Shown piece by piece: positions 59,130 to 64,000 of a stretch of 64,000 bases of DNA. This DNA is from Pyropia yezoensis. Its lineage: Eukaryota > Rhodophyta > Bangiophyceae > Bangiales > Bangiaceae. The notes beneath the pieces are model-generated. The model made no database searches. It saw nothing but the letters and a program-made list of their open reading frames with translations, and was not told the DNA's origin. Where the stretch lies: contig CM020619.1 in assembly GCA_009829735.1 (NCBI GenBank), positions 31,517,751 through 31,581,750 of the forward strand, in the 5' to 3' direction. The stretch's first letter is position 1; every line of letters starts with the position of its first letter. The position numbers and the translations under genes are program-made.

Positions 59130-61524
59130 GTGAACAACAGGCGTATCCCGGATTAGCTCGCCCATGCTGTACAGTACACAGCCTGAAGTGTGTGCGTACG
59201 GTGCGCGACGCTGGATTTGTTGGCTGACAAAATAAACCGGGCTATAGACGTATGTACTGGACAGTACAGGTCACGAAATCCTCACGCGGGGACAAGCGGC
59301 GCCGCCGACGAGAAAGGCACTGAAGCGTCCGACGAGACACACCTGAAGGGCTTTGCGGACGGGTGCGGCTCTCGGCCGGACCCGGCTCCGTACCGAGGCA
59401 CGCCGGTGTGCCGCGAACGCCCGCGCGGTCGCCCTCGCGGCGGGCTGCACCCACCCCAGTTCCGCTGGGTAGGGGGATCGGGTGTTGGCCATCCATCGGG
59501 CGGCGCCTGCTGCCCCCCCTCCATACTCTGACACCGACGCCGCCGCCGCCGACGCAGCAAAGAAACAGTGAACCGGACCACAGTACGGCGGGTCTTAATA
59601 GGAGGACCGTGGGGCGTGCGGTGAGGGGGGGAGCTCTCACGGGGCAAGCGCGCGACAGTGCTGTTCGCGGAGAAGGCGCCTTTCGTCCTCTACAGAAGAA
59701 GGATGGCGTCTTCCAGACGACGCCAGCTGCTCGGCAGGGAGCCGCCACCTCTGCGCCTGCTGCGCACGGGACTGTCCGTACGCGCACGGGTGTGGCTGGG
59801 ACGGGCACGGCGCGAGAAAAGGAGGGGAAGCACGGCAGGGGGAGAAGAGGCCTGTCGTGTTCCCAGTCCCACCCCGGGGCGGGTGAGGGGGGGCAGGGGC
59901 CCGAGAGTGCCACCGCCGGAAGTTTCCCGACCAGGCGCCGCCGACGGTGAAGCCCCAAATGAGCAGCTGCCGTGATCCCTCCCGACGCCCCCCCCCCCAG
60001 CCCCGTGGGCAGAGAACAAAGGCGATTGGGGGGTGGAGGGAGGGGGGAAAGGTGGCTTTCACCCTCACCCCTTCCCCCCTCTCCCCCAATGGCGCCGCTC
60101 CGGCCGCCGCGGCCCTGCGCGGAGTGCCGCCCAGCCCACGGCGGCAGGGGCGACGACTGCCGCGGGATCCCCCTTGCCCCAACCTCTCCTGGCTGGGAGT
60201 CGAGCCGCCGGTTGGGGGCCCGCGGGTCTTGCCGCCGCGTCGCCGGCGCGGTGGTCGGCCCCGCGAGTGCTGAAGCAGGGGGTACCCCTGCAGGTTGCCA
60301 GCCGGAGGCGGCTGCAGACGCCTCCGGCCCGAGCTCCAGCCGGCAGCCAAGGGCGTGGCGTCGCTGAGCGGGTCGGCCGCACCGCGGGCGTGCTTTACGA
60401 TCGCGCCGCTCCCACTCCCAGTCCCCATCTTCCCCACTCCCCCCCTCCCCGGGCCGGTCAGTAGCGATTGGTTTGCTGCTCTTGGTACCTAAATAAGCTT
60501 GACCGCTCGGTGGTAAGCATGTGGCGGTCGTGGCTGACCGTCGCGACACGACAACCCCCCCCGCTGCATCGGAGGATGGGACTTTTCCCGCCCCGTCCCC
60601 CCCCCCGCTGGCGGAGGCGGCGTTGGGCTGTCGCGCGCGCGTTGCCCACACTGGCGCTCGTGAGCGTGCGTGGGGGCCCCCCAGCAAACGGGGCGGATGG
60701 CAGGGTGCGGTGCCCACAGACGACAGTCGGGTGCCCGCCCGTGGGCTGCCCTCTGCTACCACCGCCCCCCCCCCCCACCCCTGGTTGACGCCCTTGGTGG
60801 CGGCGGCGCTTGCGGACTGCCTGTGCGTCCGCGGCGGGGGGCAGCGGGCACGCGGGTGGCTACCACCGCCGCCCCGCCCACAGCGGTGGATCCCCCATCG
60901 AGGGCGACTAAAGTTTAGTGGGGCGATTGAAGCGGCGCCGCGCGTGGTCCCCATGACCATCATGACAGCCAAACCCAGCCCACGCCCACCCACCATCACC
61001 ACCACTGACCGCCTCCCCCTGCTGCTTTGTCTCGTCGAGACCCACTGGTTTTGGCAACGGCGCGTGGGCTGTGGCTCTCGACGCGTCTCTGCCCCCGCGA
61101 AGAACGAAAAGATCAAAGGTTTCAATTGGGTCTCAGAAGTGCCGCACACTCGCCTCGGCGCCTTTTCTTTCTACGCCGCAACACTTTTGGGTGCAGAGGC
61201 GTCGTTGGGTAGACTAGTCGGGGGGGCTACAATTGATTCCTCGCGCCGGGCCCGTTATCGGGATCCCCACCGCGGACGGCGGCGTCGTGGCCGACCGCGC
61301 TGCCCGACGCACGCTGCTTGCCCGTTGCCGCCCATGTCTCCCAACCCGTGACGTCCTTCTCCCTTTACCCATTCTTTCCTCCTCCCCCTGCTGATTCTCT
61401 TGCCATCCTCTGGGTGCCATTCAGCACCTGTCTCCGCCACCACCCCCTTTTCTGGCTTCTGTCTGCACCTCTGCCGCCCCTGCCTGCCCTCCCCCCCTCC
61501 TGCCCTCCTGCCCTCCCCCCCTTC
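59130..61524. other. No gene recognised
   Basis: TACTGTAC-type motifs lie at 59169-59177 and 59254-59267. Frames of up to 635 codons on minus and 276 on plus are present but read as GC-driven low complexity. An AT-richer patch at 60470-60520 may be regulatory. Confidence 0.45.
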
Positions 61525-62928
61525 ATGTCGTCCACCACGGCCAAGCGGGGACCCCGCCGGCGGGCCCATGGCCTCGCCGGTGGTCTCCGCGCGGAGCGGA
61601 ACACCCCCATGACTGCCGTGGTGCCAACAGCCCCTGCAACTCCCCTGGTACGTCCCGGCATTGATGCTCTCACGGGCGCCTATTCCGACGGCGGCGGCGT
61701 CGGTGGCGGCAGCGGGGGCAGCGGCAGCAGCGGCGGCGACAGCAGCGGCTCGGACGGCGCCGACGAGGGCCCCACCCTCGCCGACCGGCTGGCGGGCCTC
61801 TCTGCTGCAGGCGCGGTGGACCCCACCACCGGCGCCGCCCCCGCGGGCACCGCCCCCTCCGCCGCGACGGGGGAGGCGCCCCGCCCGGGCGGCCGCCGCC
61901 GGCGTGGCCGCAAGGGCGCGCAGGAAGAAGCGGCGGCGTCGGCAACCGCGGCAGTGACGACGGCGGCGACAGCACAAGGGGACGGCGCCCCGCCAGCTTC
62001 TGCCGCCGTCGCCGCCGTGGACGGCGACGCCGCCGCCCGTGGGGCGGTGGGCACCCTCGCCGGGGCGCTGGAGCAGGCGCTCCGCACGTCGGACGCGGCG
62101 ATGCTGGAGAAGGCCCTCAACGCCACTGCCCGCCGCGGGGCGGCCACCCCGGCCGCCACCGTTGCGGCGCTGCCGCCTGGTGTAGCCACCGCCACCCTCC
62201 TCCCCGCCCTCGTCGCCCGCCTCACCCGCCGCCCCGCGCGGACGGACACGCTGCTCCCGTGGGTGTCGGCCATCCTCGTTGGCCACGCGGCCACCCTCCT
62301 TGCGGCGGGGCCCGACAGCGTCCCGGGGCGGGCGTTGGCCGCGTTGGCGGCGGCGTTTGGGGGACGCGCACGTGGGCGGGCGGCGCTGGTTGGCCTGGGC
62401 GGCCGGCTGGACCTTTTGGCCGCCCGCGCGGCTGCCGCCGAAGGCGCCACCGTCGCGCCCAGCCGGGTAGTGGTGGGCGGGCGCCTACGGGATGTGCCAC
62501 TGGTGCGGTTTGATGTGGAGGAGGTGGTGGAGGGGGGGGTGCAGCGGGAGGATGCCGACGACGGCGGGTGGGAAAGTGGGGACGAGGAGGGGGACGGGGC
62601 AATGGCTAGTGCCGCCGCGGTGCGGCTGGTGGCCGACGCCGCCGACGGGGACGACATTGGCGCCGCGGGGGCGTCGTCGTCTGACGCAGAGGACGGCGAC
62701 GCGTCGGGGGCAGAGAGCTCCGAGGGTGACGGGAGCGGGGGCTCCAGGACAGACGGCTCGGCCGAGTCTGACGACGTCGAGGCCGTGCCCACCGCGGATG
62801 CCGAGCGACCTTCCCAGGCGGGGGACGTGACGAGGGGGGTCGTCGTGGGTGGGACGGCAGAGGCTGCAGGTGGGGGTGTCGGCGGGCGGGACCCGACCTC
62901 TGACGCCGCGATGGACGTGTCGGTTTAG
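61525..62928 (+). CDS. Utp12-domain protein (Utp5/WDR43-like)
   Basis: From ATG 61525 (MSSTTAKRGPRRR) this is a 467-residue protein. The open frame begins further upstream, but that part is low-complexity Pro/Leu. Residues about 175-300 match the Utp12 domain of t-UTP/U3 snoRNP proteins: LAGALEQALRTSDAAMLEKA, ATLLPALVARLTRRPARTDT, LLPWVSAILVGHAATLLA, GLGGRLDLLAAR. Utp12-domain proteins act in the nucleolus in early 18S rRNA processing. The flanks are Gly/Ser and Lys/Arg-rich on the N side and strongly acidic with Ser on the C side (SSSDAEDGDASGAESSEG), as in Utp5/WDR43. The WD40 half usual for that family is absent from this frame, so it may lie in upstream exons or be lost. It converges with the L22 gene 138 bp away. 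Confidence 0.72.
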   Translation: MSSTTAKRGPRRRAHGLAGGLRAERNTPMTAVVPTAPATPLVRPGIDALTGAYSDGGGVGGGSGGSGSSGGDSSGSDGADEGPTLADRLAGLSAAGAVDPTTGAAPAGTAPSAATGEAPRPGGRRRRGRKGAQEEAAASATAAVTTAATAQGDGAPPASAAVAAVDGDAAARGAVGTLAGALEQALRTSDAAMLEKALNATARRGAATPAATVAALPPGVATATLLPALVARLTRRPARTDTLLPWVSAILVGHAATLLAAGPDSVPGRALAALAAAFGGRARGRAALVGLGGRLDLLAARAAAAEGATVAPSRVVVGGRLRDVPLVRFDVEEVVEGGVQREDADDGGWESGDEEGDGAMASAAAVRLVADAADGDDIGAAGASSSDAEDGDASGAESSEGDGSGGSRTDGSAESDDVEAVPTADAERPSQAGDVTRGVVVGGTAEAAGGGVGGRDPTSDAAMDVSV

Positions 62929-63066
62929 CGCCCGCTGCCCTGCCCTGAGCGACCTTTTGTTTGGACGTACGCGGGAGCGTAGGCCTGGCAAGAGTGCAAC
63001 GGCGCCCAAGGTGGGATAAAAAAGAAAAGAAAGCAACCGACGGACAGAGTTTGACGCACGGCCCCA

Positions 63067-64000
63067 CTACGCGGCGCCCGCCGCCGCAGACCCCCCCGCG
63101 CCTTGCTGTTGCTTGGCGGCCAGCCGCTCCCGCAGAGCCGCCGTCCGCCGGTACGTCTCGTAGAGCGTCACGTCCAGCTGACTCCGCACCTCCCACGGCA
63201 GCACCGTGCCTGGCCGCAGCGTGGACGACGGCGCCACAGCCGCGGCCGCCGCCGCAACGGCAGCCGCTACCCCGTCCGAATCCCCGACCTCCCCCCCAGC
63301 GGCACCGCCGTTCGCGTCAGCCCCCTTCTCGAGTGGCCGGAAGCGGCGGTGGACGTAGCCTGGCATGTAGGCCAGCTCCCACTCCTCATCATCCACCTGG
63401 CGAACGCTCAGCACCAGCTGGCTGTGGCGCTTGTGTTCCAACCCAAAACGGCCCTTGCCATGCCACGGCCGGATCCGCTTCGTCACCAGCCCTTTGGTCA
63501 CGTAGCACTCCCCAATGACGAGGCGGCCCAGCGCGGCGCCCCGCTCCTCGACGGCGGTGGCCACCGCCTCGCGGAGGGTGGACGCGACAAAGCGGCGGCC
63601 CTTCTTTTCCACCCCCACCAGCGCCTTGTCCGCCCCCGCAGCGGTCATGCCCCGCACGAGGCGGGCGACCAGGTTGAGCTTGCGCGGGGACAGGGCGATG
63701 CCCGTCCGCTTAACGGTGGTGGTGGTGGGGTCCTCATTTGCGGGAAAGGCCGCCCGCCGGCGCCGCGCCGCGGGTGCCGCGTCGTCATCGCCGGGTGCCC
63801 CCTCCTCAACGGCCGGCCGGTTGAGCACCGCGTGCTTGGCCGGCACGAACTGGGAGCGCAGGGAGGTGGTGGCGCGGCTGCGTATCCCGCGGGCGCCCGT
63901 CGCCGCGGCGGCCGCAACGGGGGTGTCGGCGGTGGTCCAAGGGGAGGAGGCGCTGCCGGTGAGCGCAGCAGGGCCGCAGGAGAGCCCAGCGGGGGATACC
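63067..64000 (-). CDS. Organellar ribosomal protein uL22 (partial, 5' end outside window)
   Basis: uL22 is a large-subunit protein lining the peptide exit tunnel. The L22 core is VKRTGIALSPRKLNLVARLV, GADKALVGVEKKGRRFVAST, EERGAALGRLVIGECYVTKG and TKRIRPWHGKGRFG. The frame stays open to base 64000. Its upstream part is Arg/Ala/Thr-rich without acidic clusters (TGARGIRSRATTSLRSQF), which fits a mitochondrial targeting sequence. Algal plastids, including those of red algae, often encode their own rpl22, so a mitochondrial role is more likely. C-terminal to the core is a lineage-specific extension (VRSQLDVTLYETYRRTAALR) after an Ala-rich linker. The stop is at 63067, 138 bp from the convergent Utp12-domain gene. 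Confidence 0.85.
   Translation of the reverse strand, partial: VSPAGLSCGPAALTGSASSPWTTADTPVAAAAATGARGIRSRATTSLRSQFVPAKHAVLNRPAVEEGAPGDDDAAPAARRRRAAFPANEDPTTTTVKRTGIALSPRKLNLVARLVRGMTAAGADKALVGVEKKGRRFVASTLREAVATAVEERGAALGRLVIGECYVTKGLVTKRIRPWHGKGRFGLEHKRHSQLVLSVRQVDDEEWELAYMPGYVHRRFRPLEKGADANGGAAGGEVGDSDGVAAAVAAAAAAVAPSSTLRPGTVLPWEVRSQLDVTLYETYRRTAALRERLAAKQQQGAGGSAAAGAA

Noticed and set aside
59242-61149. 635-codon minus-strand frame
   Set aside because: No conserved motif seen. Length can be explained by high GC; other frames here are also open.

Overview
The window looks like nuclear DNA of a GC-rich eukaryote. It has LTR retrotransposons, a GT-AG intron, a plant-type threonine synthase with an N-terminal extension that looks like a plastid transit peptide, and a nuclear gene for an organellar bL/uL22 ribosomal protein. 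Very high GC, Gly/Ala-rich loops inside conserved proteins and few introns suggest an alga, perhaps a bangiophyte red alga such as Porphyra or Pyropia. The taxonomic guess is inference only.

Region 1 (1-5182) is the 3' part of a Ty3/gypsy element with a chromodomain (element A): pol on +, then a long ORF on the opposite strand, then a probable 3' LTR. Region 2 (5863-33750) is one insertion containing another. Element C has 363-bp LTRs at 5863-6225 and 33388-33750 and a CAGCC target duplication. Its leader is interrupted by element B, which has 539-bp LTRs at 6268-6806 and 22902-23440 and a GTGGT target duplication. Inside B, bases 7036-13473 and 13974-20413 are nearly the same sequence on either side of exactly 500 N. 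The repeat ends coincide with the gap edges and the differences are homopolymer indels near those edges, so I read this as an unmerged contig overlap. The true B would then be about 10.2 kb. B has near-intact gag and pol joined by a clear -1 frameshift signal. C is broken in gag and pol.

The most interesting system is shared by A, B and C. Each carries, between pol and the 3' LTR, a long ORF on the strand opposite gag-pol, and the three antisense proteins are related to one another. No function is recognised. In C this ORF is open although gag-pol carries several inactivating changes.

Region 3 (33756-42830) holds a chain of broken minus-strand ORFs that may be a dead transposase-like gene (35527-39509), a short tandem repeat, a small perfect inverted-repeat element, a 0.9-kb element with hAT-like ends, and duplicated clusters of GGGCGTGC palindromes. 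Region 4 (42830-52500) is extremely GC-rich. It contains a candidate secreted GDPH/VWD-like protein, a WDR82/Swd2-like WD40 gene with one supported intron, and a candidate ionotropic-glutamate-receptor-like channel, all on minus. Region 5 (53965-59129) is a near-perfect inverted duplication (2,338-bp arms, 489-bp spacer) of the threonine synthase gene. Region 6 (61525-64000) has a Utp12-domain (Utp5/WDR43-like) ribosome-biogenesis gene convergent with the L22 gene, which runs off the window.
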